The position numbers and the translations under genes are program-made. Below are positions 41,739 to 50,267 of a DNA stretch of 64,000 nt, piece after piece (the first letter of the stretch is position 1; each line of letters opens with the position of its first letter). The stretch lies in contig NZ_FNNN01000015.1 in NCBI RefSeq assembly GCF_900106755.1, positions 89,478-153,477 of the forward strand, written 5' to 3'. The notes beneath the pieces are model-generated. The model was not told the origin of the DNA. It saw only the letters and a program-made list of their open reading frames with translations, and did no database searches. This DNA is from Bacteroides faecis MAJ27 (lineage in GTDB: Bacteria; Bacteroidota; Bacteroidia; Bacteroidales; Bacteroidaceae).

Positions 41739-42374
41739 ATGGGATTGTTTCTGCAACATAAAACGAAAGATATACACTGGGCTATTTGGAAGATGGAAGA
41801 GTCTTTGGAAAGCTTATTGACTCTTCTTCCTGCTACCCGGAGAATTTTTTGTGAGCAAGAGATGCAGCGTTTTACTTCAGAACGCAGGAAAATGGAGTGG
41901 TTATCTGTTCGTGTGCTTCTATATTCCATGTTGCAGGAAGATAAAGAGATTATCTATTCATCTGAAGGGAAACCTTCTTTGGGTGATCATTCTTTTTTTA
42001 TCAGTATTTCTCATACCAAAGGATATGTGGCTGTGATACTAAGTCCGATTGCTCCTGTGGGTATCGATATCGAACAATATGGTCATCGTGTAAAAAGAGT
42101 GTATGATCGTTTTATCCGTCCTGACGAACAAGTAGAACCATATTTGGGAGATGTAACCTGGAGTATGCTGTTACATTGGTCGGCAAAAGAGACGATATTC
42201 AAATCAATGGAGAATGCAGACGCTGATCTCCGGAAACTTTGTTTGTCACACTTCGTTCCTCAGGAAGAGGGGACATTTCAGGTACAGGAATATGCTACGG
42301 AACAACAACAGTCGTTTACGGTGGGCTATCGCATCTCTCCGGATTTTGTTCTGACTTGGACTATCATCAAATAA
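41739..42374 (+). CDS. 4'-phosphopantetheinyl transferase superfamily protein
   Basis: Transfers the phosphopantetheine arm from coenzyme A to a carrier protein. The magnesium-binding motif is present as VGIDIEQYG, and WSAKETIFKSM supplies the conserved K-E pair. At 211 residues it is of the Sfp/AcpT type rather than the short AcpS type. It begins 10 bases after gldE and is co-transcribed with it. Confidence 0.88.
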   Translation: MGLFLQHKTKDIHWAIWKMEESLESLLTLLPATRRIFCEQEMQRFTSERRKMEWLSVRVLLYSMLQEDKEIIYSSEGKPSLGDHSFFISISHTKGYVAVILSPIAPVGIDIEQYGHRVKRVYDRFIRPDEQVEPYLGDVTWSMLLHWSAKETIFKSMENADADLRKLCLSHFVPQEEGTFQVQEYATEQQQSFTVGYRISPDFVLTWTIIK

Positions 42375-42394
42375 CTGAGAATTAATCAATAAAA

Positions 42395-42482
42395 CATAGT
42401 GACGCTATCCGGTTGGTATACTGTCACTATCTCTGTAGGATGGCGTCACCATCGTCACATGATAGCGTCATTATGTTTGTTG
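42395..42482. repeat. array of four 22-bp direct repeats
   Basis: Four imperfect units starting at 42395, 42417, 42439 and 42461, in register with a 22-base period. The shared core is approximately ATAGCGTCACTATC, itself a partial dyad (GATAG...CTATC). The last six or seven bases of each unit are unrelated. Located between the convergent 3' ends of the transferase and ferredoxin-like genes. Confidence 0.8.
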
Positions 42483-42522
42483 TGCATTATTGCCGTTTCG
42501 GGACTTGTGATTGCATATTGAA

Positions 42523-42567
42523 AAACGGTGAATAATGAGTGGTTGTTCCCCAAATTATTCACCGTTT
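42523..42567 (-). terminator. terminator of the ferredoxin-like gene
   Basis: A perfect 14-bp stem (42523-42536 with 42554-42567) followed by T residues on the minus strand, just after the stop codon at 42576. Confidence 0.72.
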
Positions 42568-42575
42568 ATATCGGA

Positions 42576-42803
42576 TTACTTATTATCTTTTTTATTAAGC
42601 CTGTAGCTTAATGCTCCTGACGGACATTTGCTGATTTGTGCAATTAATTCTTCCGTTGTCGCATTTTCAATTTGTACCCACGGTCTTTCTTTCGGGTGAT
42701 ATACATTGGGTAACATTTTTACGCATATTCCGGTGTGCTGACACATTTCCGGCTGCCATATGATGGTTAATTCGCCATTTGTGTATTCTACTTTCTTTCC
42801 CAT
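42576..42803 (-). CDS. small divergent 4Fe-4S mono-cluster protein
   Basis: A 75-residue ferredoxin-like protein. MCQHTGICVKMLPNVYHPKERPW and the late CPSGALSYRL are the hallmarks of the Fer4_19 family, which binds one 4Fe-4S cluster; three Cys are visible (the fourth ligand position is His or missing, as in the family). It lies 11 bases downstream of an acetyltransferase gene, a pairing often seen in bacteria. Its redox partner is unknown. Confidence 0.85.
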   Translation of the reverse strand: MGKKVEYTNGELTIIWQPEMCQHTGICVKMLPNVYHPKERPWVQIENATTEELIAQISKCPSGALSYRLNKKDNK

Positions 42804-42814
42804 ATTTTCTACTT

Positions 42815-43117
42815 TTATTTAATATGAATACCACGCATTACTATTCGTTTCCATTCCGGATGCTTATGGATATATCCGGCTACAAATGGGCAAAGGGGTA
42901 CCAAACGTAAACCTTGTCGTTCAATATCTGACAATACTTTTTCTGCAAGTTGAGAACCAACTCCCTTGCCTCCAAGAGAGGCGGGGACTTCAGTATGAAC
43001 AAGGTAAATTTCTCCATTGTTTGATTTTATATAGTCTATTTCGGCTATTTTGTCATCGATTTGAAATTCATATCGATGTTTCTCTTCGTTATCTATAAGT
43101 TTATAATCTTCTGCCAT
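42815..43117 (-). CDS. short GNAT-like N-acetyltransferase (YjdJ type)
   Basis: A 100-residue member of the short GCN5-like acetyltransferases. The acetyl-CoA loop is visible as SLGGKGVGSQLAEKVL, preceded by the strand IYLVHTEVP and followed by LVPLCPFVAGYIHKHPEW. Such short proteins usually sit beside the mono-cluster ferredoxin, as here. Substrate unknown. Confidence 0.88.
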   Translation of the reverse strand: MAEDYKLIDNEEKHRYEFQIDDKIAEIDYIKSNNGEIYLVHTEVPASLGGKGVGSQLAEKVLSDIERQGLRLVPLCPFVAGYIHKHPEWKRIVMRGIHIK

Positions 43118-43222
43118 AATTTTTACGTATTAAGTTCAATTGATTATAATATAAACACTTGAGAGTTGATTTTGTTTATATGGATTATCGTCCTTGCTTA
43201 TGCTGATGATTCCTTTTTGCTG

Positions 43223-44599
43223 CTATGATAATCGTTCTAATTGAACTGTAAAATGGCGCATGAGAGGAGCTTCCCAGACGATACGAACTCCATGAGTAAT
43301 AGATTCTCTTCGTTCATATACATTTCTGAGGGCGGCGGCTATTACATTCATATGGTTGTCGGTATACACTCTGCGAGGGATGGCAAGCCGGAGTAAATCG
43401 AGTCCGTTAAAGCGATTCAGGTGAGTAACCGGGTCGCGGTCAGCAAGGATGTATCCGATTTCGCATCCACGAATGCCGGCTTCCAGATAGAGTTCGACTG
43501 TTAATGTCTGTGCCGGAAATTCTTCTTTGGGGACATGTGTCAATACTTTGGATGCATCGACAAAGATGGCGTGTCCTCCGGCGGGGCGTTGATATGGAAT
43601 TCCATATTCATCCAGTTTTTTGGCCAGGTATTCTACTTGTTTGATACGTGTTTCCAGATTATCGAATTCTGTATTCTCATCCAATCCGGTGGCAAGGGCA
43701 TTCATATCCCGTCCGTTCATTCCTCCGTAGGTGAGGTAGCCTTCGTATTGCACACAAAAGCCTTTGGCACCTTCGTACCACTCTTTAAGTCGGGTTGCAA
43801 TGAATCCTCCCATATTGACGATGCCATCTTTCTTGGCACTCATGGTCATTCCGTCGGCAAGATCGAACATCTCCCGTGTGATTTCTTTTATTGATTTCTG
43901 CTGATAGCCGTTTTCACGCATTTTAATGAAGTAGGCATTTTCTGCGAAACGTGCGGAGTCGAAAAGTACCGGTTTGTTATATTTATCAGCAATGGTACGA
44001 ACCTCACGCAGGTTTTGCATGGATACAGGTTGTCCTCCCGCTGTGTTGTTGGTAATGGTAACTATGATAAAGGGAACGTGGTCAGCATGCTCGCGTAATA
44101 CTTTTTCCAGTTTTTCCGGATCAACGTTTCCTTTGAAGGGAATTTCTAGTTGAGTATCTTTGGCTGCATCGATGGTACAATCCAATGCGATGGCATGACG
44201 TCCTTCGATATGCCCTTTGGTGGTATCAAAATGTGAGTTGCCGGGTACAATGTCTCCATCGTGTACGAGATAGGAGAAAAGGACATTCTCTGCTGCTCGT
44301 CCCTGGTGGGTAGGGATTATATATTCGAATCCTGTGAGTTTCGTGATTGTATTCTTTAGGTTGAAGAAGGAGGTAGCGCCTGCATAGCTTTCGTCTCCCA
44401 GCATCATAGCTGCCCATTGGCGGTCGCTCATAGCTCCTGTTCCGGAATCAGTGATAAGGTCGATATAAACTTGTTCTGATTTGAGTTGGAAGACATTGTA
44501 ATGTGCTTCTTTGATCCACTGCTCGCGTTCCTCGCGGGTACTTTTTCTGATGGGTTCTACCATCTTTATTTTCCATGATTCGGCAAAAGGTAACTCCAT
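43223..44599 (-). CDS. tnaA: tryptophanase
   Basis: PLP-dependent beta-eliminating lyase of 458 residues that converts tryptophan to indole, pyruvate and ammonia. The start was placed at 44599 (MELPFAESWKIKMVEP), matching the family; upstream in-frame sequence is poor. The PLP lysine is in MSAKKDG and the substrate loop is NNTAGGQPVS. Near the end MRHFTVQL has the His that is characteristic of tryptophanase; tyrosine phenol-lyase has Phe there. No TnaC-like leader peptide was found; a Bacteroides-type promoter lies upstream. Confidence 0.95.
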   Translation of the reverse strand: MELPFAESWKIKMVEPIRKSTREEREQWIKEAHYNVFQLKSEQVYIDLITDSGTGAMSDRQWAAMMLGDESYAGATSFFNLKNTITKLTGFEYIIPTHQGRAAENVLFSYLVHDGDIVPGNSHFDTTKGHIEGRHAIALDCTIDAAKDTQLEIPFKGNVDPEKLEKVLREHADHVPFIIVTITNNTAGGQPVSMQNLREVRTIADKYNKPVLFDSARFAENAYFIKMRENGYQQKSIKEITREMFDLADGMTMSAKKDGIVNMGGFIATRLKEWYEGAKGFCVQYEGYLTYGGMNGRDMNALATGLDENTEFDNLETRIKQVEYLAKKLDEYGIPYQRPAGGHAIFVDASKVLTHVPKEEFPAQTLTVELYLEAGIRGCEIGYILADRDPVTHLNRFNGLDLLRLAIPRRVYTDNHMNVIAAALRNVYERRESITHGVRIVWEAPLMRHFTVQLERLS

Positions 44600-44625
44600 T
44601 GTTGTAGATTTTAGATTTTGTCCGA

Positions 44626-44657
44626 CTAAAATAGTAAAAGTAGGTGTAATAAGCAAA
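44626..44657 (-). promoter_or_regulatory. promoter candidate of tnaA
   Basis: Minus strand: TTTG (44657-44654), a 20-base spacer, and TATTTTAG (44633-44626), one base off TAnnTTTG. The start codon is 27 bases further. Confidence 0.5.
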
Positions 44658-44747
44658 CTTTTGATGACTTTTTGTTAATGTAGAGCAGGGAGATCTTGTT
44701 TGAAAGATTTGGTAAGATAGATTACAAAAGTGAGTTTATGATGAAAA

Positions 44748-44782
44748 AAGAATCAGGCTTCATCATTTGAAGTCTGATTCTT
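44748..44782 (-). terminator. terminator of the btuB-btuG-btuH unit
   Basis: A 15-bp stem with one G-U pair (44748-44762 with 44768-44782) and a 5-base loop, followed by T residues on the minus strand. It lies behind the 22-bp repeat array, so the array is probably within the transcript's 3' end. Confidence 0.72.
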
Positions 44783-44906
44783 AAAATTATGTGTTCTGTT
44801 TGATACAATCATATGTCCTGTCTAGTATGATTATACGCTCTATTGGGTAATCATTCGTTTTATTTGATATAATCGAGCGCCCGTTTGTACTCAATCAAAC
44901 AGTTGT
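44777..44906. repeat. array of six 22-bp-period repeats
   Basis: Units start at 44777, 44799, 44821, 44841, 44863 and 44885; one unit is 20 bases, the others 22. The shared pattern is roughly TTTGATAnAATCAT, with a TGAT...ATCA dyad. The array fills the space between the btuH stop (44908) and the terminator, overlapping the latter's right arm by a few bases. Confidence 0.72.
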
Positions 44907-44907
44907 T

Positions 44908-45720
44908 TTAGTCTTCAATAAGAGTGATGCCATCAAGGCAGAAATAAGTAGGAGTCATGGGCCCCCAATCATTAACTTTCGTTGAGATCATTGTAAATTT
45001 TAAGCCATTGGTTTCTCCAAGTGCTGTAAGATCTACCCATTTCCATGTTGTTAGAATATTCGTTCCTTCTGCTAAGTCACATTCCACCATTTTAGTTTTG
45101 TCAAAATTGTGTATTTTTAGTTTAAATGAGTCATTAGCTTCAAATTTGTCTAGTCCACTAAAAATAGAGCTACCTTCTTTCATACTCTTGTAAGCATATA
45201 CACAATTAGTTACATATAGACCTTTTACTTGATAATCTTCTGTTTTATTTGGATTTTCATTGTCTTTGAATCGTATTGATACTTCTTTGTCGCTGTTTGA
45301 ACCTACTTTATATCCGGCAGCACCCACAACAACATATGTATTGCTACTTACTCCTTTTTTAGGAATTGCACGATAGTCATATACAGAGAAGTCTGGACAA
45401 TCGTTTATTGTACAGTTGGTGAATGCAAATCCATCGGAACCAAATCCATAAGAGTCAGACGAAATACAATCAAATTCGAAAATCTTACTATTGTCTGTCA
45501 GGAGAGTTTGGAAATAATTAGTGGTATAAGTTGTACCTTGATCTTCATAACTACTTGACCAAGTATCAACAGGATTTTCTACATCACCTAAATCAAGAGT
45601 ATGAGTTTCATAGCTTGGCAAATTTAGTACATATGTTTTAGGACCATTGTCCTTGTCATCGTCACTACATCCACAAAAAATAAATGTGGATATCGTTAAA
45701 AGTAAAAATAATTTCTTCAT
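44908..45720 (-). CDS. btuH: BtuH-like surface lipoprotein (DUF4465)
   Basis: A 270-residue lipoprotein (MKKLFLLLTISTFIFCGC, Cys18). The mature part fits DUF4465, recently recognised in Bacteroides as a surface cobalamin-binding protein family (BtuH). Features include YCFLDGIT-like closing strands (PTYFCLDGITLIED) and GFGSDGFAFTNC. It is the last gene of the btuB unit and probably captures B12 at the cell surface for transfer to BtuG and BtuB. The gene symbol rests on family and context. Confidence 0.82.
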   Translation of the reverse strand: MKKLFLLLTISTFIFCGCSDDDKDNGPKTYVLNLPSYETHTLDLGDVENPVDTWSSSYEDQGTTYTTNYFQTLLTDNSKIFEFDCISSDSYGFGSDGFAFTNCTINDCPDFSVYDYRAIPKKGVSSNTYVVVGAAGYKVGSNSDKEVSIRFKDNENPNKTEDYQVKGLYVTNCVYAYKSMKEGSSIFSGLDKFEANDSFKLKIHNFDKTKMVECDLAEGTNILTTWKWVDLTALGETNGLKFTMISTKVNDWGPMTPTYFCLDGITLIED

Positions 45721-45758
45721 GTTTCTGCTTTAATTTAAATTGTTGATTATTTAGTTGA

Positions 45759-47747
45759 TTACTTCTCAAAATGTAAATCTTCTATTGTCATGATTTCTGT
45801 TGATATTTCTCCTGTCCAGCCTACATTCTGGTTTACAGCTGTATATATTCTAATGAAATCAATTTCATCCAATGCAACAGGTTTTCCATTTTGAGTTACT
45901 GCCCAGTCGATTTTAAATTGACAATGTTCCGTATTATAAGGATGATTATCCGCATACCCCCACGGATAACAGTAGCCTACCCATGTACCTCCTTCATTTA
46001 CCGCATTATCTTTCAAGCGTGTCCCACGGAAGGTTATCTCATCTTCTTCTATCCAATTCGGATAATAAGAATCTTGTTGATGGTAGGTGTTTCTATAAAT
46101 ATAACCTTCTCCTCCCTGATTATCGGTCCAACGGACATCTCCATTAGCCGGTTGAGGTCGGTGATAAGTTATTTCATAACCACGTGTTTCCGTATCCTTT
46201 CCATATTCGCTCCCTGCCAGTTCGTACCATTCATCATCGGGTAATCCGTTTCCGTTTACATCTTTTGAAACCAAAACGATGCCCGGTTCGGCACTTCCTC
46301 CTAGAGCTCCCGTACCGGTATTTTGATTGTAGGAAGCATTACCCAGAATCTTGAAATCATATTCCCCTTTGATATTGCGTATTGGCTGATGGAAACCTAC
46401 GGTGATTGTCCCGCCGAAACCGCCTAGGGAAATAACTGATTTCTTTTTTAGCTTTTCAGTCGCACGTTCCAGGACTTGTTCGGCAGAAAAGCCGTCCTCA
46501 TAAGCGGAAGTTGTAGTATTTATAAACTGTCCGGGGGCAGGCATATACTCCAATACTTTGTTGGCAAAGGCGGAAGGAGCATTCGGGTCGTCCGGAATAT
46601 CACTTGCATCATTTTGTGAAGCTTTATCACTGAATACAATTGTATTGGGATTTAAACCTATTTCATTCAGGCGATATTGAAGTTGTCCCTGCTGGTTGAA
46701 ACAGAGGACATCCCCTTTGATGGTATAATTGTAGGCTTCCGTGATATAAATATTTCCGCTGAAAGGGTTTGTCTGGATACTGAAAGGAGTTTGAATGATT
46801 GTTCCATCCGTGATGAAGTTGTCTCGTATTACAGTTCCGGTAGTGAGGTCGAAAACTTTGATAGCAGAGGCTTTTGTCTGATAGTCGTATGTGTATAGAT
46901 AGGCAATGGGGCCGTCGATTGTAAAGCTTAAAGCCTTTTCATCATAAGTGTTGGTAACAACATCTGTACGACTGTCGATTCGGACCAGATGATAATCGCC
47001 GGCTTCGATGTCGGCGCCCTGTGTTACTACATATACTGCATCTTCTAGTCCCGGAAGTATTTTCCCCGGATTGGGACCGACTTCGATTTTCTTGGTTTCT
47101 TTGAAAGTCATGATGTCAATCACCGATACGGTGTTATCCACACCCGGGCCGGAATAATCCAGGCTGCCTGAGTTGGATACATACAGTTTGTTATTTTGCA
47201 CGCAGATATCGTCCGGGTTTCTTCCTGCTGTAATAATGGCTTCTATTTCCAGTGAAGTAGTATCAATTCTGGCTACTGTTCCGTCAAAAGAGCATACGTA
47301 TGCCTTGTCTTTATCGAAAGCTATCGAACGGGGTTGGCGAGAACTGCCGTTATCACGCAGCATTTGTATTTGACGGATTGATTTTCCGGTCGTAAAGTCC
47401 ATTACTTCTACGGTACTTGATACATTGACTACGATATATATTTTATTGCCATAGATAGCCATGTCATTGGCGGTATCCCCTAATCCCCGTTGGTTGTTTG
47501 CACTGAAATAATTGCTGGTACGTTTCTGCTGATTGAAAGAATAGCGGGCCAGTGAGCTGTTGTTCTGATTGAATAGTCCTTCGCTTAGAATATACATTTC
47601 CGCCGTGCCGGTTTCGTAGACGTCTCCGCTTTCTCCGGGCACCAGGCTGGGCTTGTCCTCCAAGTCATCACAGGCGATGAGGAAGAACAATAAAAGGGAT
47701 AAATATTTCCCTGATTGATATATATTATAAAGTATGCTTTCTTTCAT
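45759..47747 (-). CDS. btuG: BtuG-like surface B12-binding propeller fused to a second cell-surface domain
   Basis: A 662-residue lipoprotein from the ATG at 47747 (LFFLIACDD gives the lipobox). Residues about 50-380 form a YncE-like seven-blade beta-propeller (GLGDTANDMAIYGNKIYIVVNVSSTVEV, NPDDICVQNNKLYVSNSGSLD), the BtuG fold that binds cobalamin very tightly on top of BtuB. From about residue 405 a second domain begins (EYMPAPGQFINTT...SVISLGGFGGTITVGF...DVNGNGLPDDEWYELAGSEYG) that is clearly homologous to the free 282-residue protein at 50268. The gene follows btuB by 24 bases. The fusion partner may extend ligand capture or surface contacts. Confidence 0.85.
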   Translation of the reverse strand: MKESILYNIYQSGKYLSLLLFFLIACDDLEDKPSLVPGESGDVYETGTAEMYILSEGLFNQNNSSLARYSFNQQKRTSNYFSANNQRGLGDTANDMAIYGNKIYIVVNVSSTVEVMDFTTGKSIRQIQMLRDNGSSRQPRSIAFDKDKAYVCSFDGTVARIDTTSLEIEAIITAGRNPDDICVQNNKLYVSNSGSLDYSGPGVDNTVSVIDIMTFKETKKIEVGPNPGKILPGLEDAVYVVTQGADIEAGDYHLVRIDSRTDVVTNTYDEKALSFTIDGPIAYLYTYDYQTKASAIKVFDLTTGTVIRDNFITDGTIIQTPFSIQTNPFSGNIYITEAYNYTIKGDVLCFNQQGQLQYRLNEIGLNPNTIVFSDKASQNDASDIPDDPNAPSAFANKVLEYMPAPGQFINTTTSAYEDGFSAEQVLERATEKLKKKSVISLGGFGGTITVGFHQPIRNIKGEYDFKILGNASYNQNTGTGALGGSAEPGIVLVSKDVNGNGLPDDEWYELAGSEYGKDTETRGYEITYHRPQPANGDVRWTDNQGGEGYIYRNTYHQQDSYYPNWIEEDEITFRGTRLKDNAVNEGGTWVGYCYPWGYADNHPYNTEHCQFKIDWAVTQNGKPVALDEIDFIRIYTAVNQNVGWTGEISTEIMTIEDLHFEK

Positions 47748-47771
47748 ACACAAAGTTTAATGGCTCCATTA

Positions 47772-49817
47772 TTAATATCTGACTCCTACCGTGACTCTGA
47801 AAGATCGTCCCGGCATGGGGAAGTTCTTTACAATCTCGTAATTCTTGTTCAGTAAGTTCAGCACTTCTACGTTTAATGATGCTGTGACATTTCGTATCTT
47901 AAAATCTCTGCCGGCAGAGAGGCTGTGATCGCTATAGCTGTCCAATCGGTTATCACTGATATTCTGTCCGAGCATGTACCGTTTGCCCGAGAACAGGAAG
48001 GAATAGGACAGATTCACCCAGGGAGTTTCTATTCCGGCATGTCCGGATGCGGAAACTCTGGGGGTATAGGCTATCTGATGTTTGTAAACTCTTCCTTCAG
48101 GAGTGTTAAGATCAGAGTTGGTCACATCCAGTGCCCGTTGGTAGGTGTAGTTGCCGGAGAGGTTAATTCCGAGCTTCTGCCAAGGTTGCAGGTTGATACT
48201 GGCTGTTGCATCTATTCCTTTTATATCTACCTTGCCGAGATTGAGCATGCTCCAGGTGAATAAATTCTTGGTTGGAACAGCTATAATCTTGTCGGTCACT
48301 TTATTATGATAAGCGTCTACAGTAGCCGAAATATAAGGTATAAAGTCATTTATTTCTTTACTATAGGTGATGCCTATATTATACTGAATGGCATTCTCCG
48401 GTTTTAAGTTGATATTTCCCGTCTGGCTGTAATATAAATCGTTGAAACTAGGCAGGCGGAAGATGTCTTTGTAGAAAAAGCGGAGCCTGAGTTCTTCATT
48501 CTCAAAAGGTTTGATCGAGGCGCTGACATTGGGAGACAGTTTCCGGTGATTGCCTGCACTCCCTCCGCTTTTGGCTTTTTCATTGATGACGGTTGCCAGA
48601 GCAGAGGCAGATAATGTCACCCAGTTATTCATGTATTTTCCGGCAAAGGCAGTCAGCCATGAGTACCGGGTAGGGGAGACGAAGTTATTTAAATTGGCAT
48701 TCATTGTGTTGATGCTTCCGTCGGTCGACAAGGAGAAAGAGAGATTGTCCAGCATCCGGTAAAGAGTGGAAGCAGACAGGTAGTACTCTTGCTGGTAATA
48801 GCTGTTATTGATTTCTTTTGCCGCTACGGTAGGATTCGGGTCTTGATAGTTCTGGTAACTCCAGTTCCATTTGGCAGATGTTTGAAATACCCATTTCCTA
48901 TTAAACTCTTTCTTGTATTGGCTTTGGATAAATGTATTTTTGTCTCGTAGATGTTGCAGGGCAAAGTCGTAATACAGGGTTGTCGCATTGGGCAAGCCTC
49001 GTGAAGACTGGTAATAGTAGGCTTTCAGTTTCCACTGCTCTTTGTCGGAGAAATTGCCGTAGATACCTACTTCTGCACGGAGATTTTGTACATCGGTGTT
49101 GTGACGTTTCTCTTTGCTGGTTTGCATGTCTTCGCCGTTTCCGTAGTGCAGGATAAATGGATAATGACCGTCTGAAGACATCCATTCTCCATTGGCAGAC
49201 ATGCTCCATGTATTAGAGAGTTGTCGTTCCAATAAGAGAGAAGGGTTTACTAAGCCCCATGAACCGGTTTTGAATTCGGCTGCCATATTGGTCTGCTTGT
49301 AGGCAGAGAAATACGGAGTGGGTGTTTGTATGTTCAATAATCCGGCGGAGGCAAAGGCACGGGCAGGTTGAAAGATATTATCCCCTTGTCCGTTGTGGAG
49401 TGAAAGGCGGTCGACGTTATTTAAAGAGAAACGTCCGATGTCTATTTGTCCGGTCTGGCAGTCGCTGATAGTAATACCGTCATAGGCTACGGCGGTGTGT
49501 TGTGCTCCGAGGCTTCGTATAGATACGGTTTTCAGCCCTCCGATGCCTCCATAATCTTTCACGGTGACTCCGGCGAAATGCTTTACTGCATCCGATACTT
49601 GCAGTGCATGCAGATTTTTGAGTTCCTCTTTTGAGAAGATTTGTTCGGGAGTGGTGGAGCGGACTTCCCGGGTCTGATAAGGGTCGGAGACCGTTACTTC
49701 GGGAATCGAATAAATATGAGTGGTATCTACCTTTTGCTTTTGCGCAAAAAGTGATGTAGAAAGGAGCAGGCAGCAGAGTACCGCATATATAGTTTTACAA
49801 AATGTTCTCTCTTCCAT
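47772..49817 (-). CDS. btuB: TonB-dependent vitamin B12 receptor BtuB
   Basis: Outer-membrane cobalamin transporter of 681 residues. The start was set at 49817 (MEERTFCKTIYAVLCCLLLSTSLFAQ, signal peptide), because the upstream in-frame sequence overlaps the riboswitch terminator. A plug domain (about residues 50-165: EVTVSDPYQTREVRST, VSDAVKHFAGVTVKDYGGIGGLKTVSIRSLGAQHT) is followed by a 22-strand barrel ending in FRVTVGVRY. It leads the unit btuB-btuG-btuH behind a cobalamin riboswitch, so ligand assignment is strong. Confidence 0.92.
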   Translation of the reverse strand: MEERTFCKTIYAVLCCLLLSTSLFAQKQKVDTTHIYSIPEVTVSDPYQTREVRSTTPEQIFSKEELKNLHALQVSDAVKHFAGVTVKDYGGIGGLKTVSIRSLGAQHTAVAYDGITISDCQTGQIDIGRFSLNNVDRLSLHNGQGDNIFQPARAFASAGLLNIQTPTPYFSAYKQTNMAAEFKTGSWGLVNPSLLLERQLSNTWSMSANGEWMSSDGHYPFILHYGNGEDMQTSKEKRHNTDVQNLRAEVGIYGNFSDKEQWKLKAYYYQSSRGLPNATTLYYDFALQHLRDKNTFIQSQYKKEFNRKWVFQTSAKWNWSYQNYQDPNPTVAAKEINNSYYQQEYYLSASTLYRMLDNLSFSLSTDGSINTMNANLNNFVSPTRYSWLTAFAGKYMNNWVTLSASALATVINEKAKSGGSAGNHRKLSPNVSASIKPFENEELRLRFFYKDIFRLPSFNDLYYSQTGNINLKPENAIQYNIGITYSKEINDFIPYISATVDAYHNKVTDKIIAVPTKNLFTWSMLNLGKVDIKGIDATASINLQPWQKLGINLSGNYTYQRALDVTNSDLNTPEGRVYKHQIAYTPRVSASGHAGIETPWVNLSYSFLFSGKRYMLGQNISDNRLDSYSDHSLSAGRDFKIRNVTASLNVEVLNLLNKNYEIVKNFPMPGRSFRVTVGVRY

Positions 49818-49852
49818 TTTATCTTTGTCCGTCCACCTCGTTTTAATTAAAA

Positions 49853-49883
49853 ATGTCCGGGCGAACTCACTTCGACCGGACAT
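49853..49883 (-). terminator. riboswitch-controlled terminator before btuB
   Basis: A 13-bp stem with one mismatch (49853-49865 with 49871-49883) and a T run on the minus strand, about 130 bases behind the aptamer and 36 bases before the btuB start. An upstream CCGGACAT in the leader can pair with its 5' arm and serve as antiterminator. Confidence 0.75.
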
Positions 49884-50012
49884 CATAATAAACTTGGCAG
49901 AGTTTATTAGTTTGTACACACTTTCTCTGAATCAGAGTGGTGAATGAAATGATGGACGAAATGTCCGGGTCATTAGACTCAACGCTTTTTCCTCGAAAGC
50001 AGTGAAACGAGT

Positions 50013-50191
50013 TTGCATGGTAGGTCTTCTGACTTGTTCTTATTGCGAGCGCCTTCCCGGACTTTGCTTTCCAGTGGCTAGAAGTCGTTGCTCACAACAT
50101 AATATACGAACTTACAGCAGCGGGACTGTTCAGGACTTGCACCTGATTCCCTTTTAATCGCTCCCCTCGTGCATGAGAGTTGCAAACCAAT
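50013..50191 (-). promoter_or_regulatory. cobalamin riboswitch 1 (controls btuB-btuG-btuH)
   Basis: Minus-strand sequence carries the B12 aptamer signatures: GGGAATCAGGTGCAAGTCC, ACAGTCCCGCTGCTGTAA, GCCACTG (B12 box), CGGGAAGGC and AGTCAGAAGACCTACC, in the correct order. A terminator with competing antiterminator follows at 49853-49883, so B12 should stop transcription. The gap 49818-50267 is fully accounted for by promoter, aptamer and terminator. Confidence 0.93.
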
Positions 50192-50197
50192 GCGCGA

Positions 50198-50229
50198 CAA
50201 AGATAGAGAGTTTATTTGTCTTTTGCAAG
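50198..50229 (-). promoter_or_regulatory. promoter of riboswitch leader 1
   Basis: Minus strand: CTTG (50229-50226), 20-base spacer, TATCTTTG (50205-50198). Predicted start is near 50191, right at the aptamer's 5' end. Nearly the same sequence precedes riboswitch 2. Confidence 0.7.
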
Positions 50230-50267
50230 AAAGGAGCGATAGTAAATCCATGATCTCTAATTGTTTT

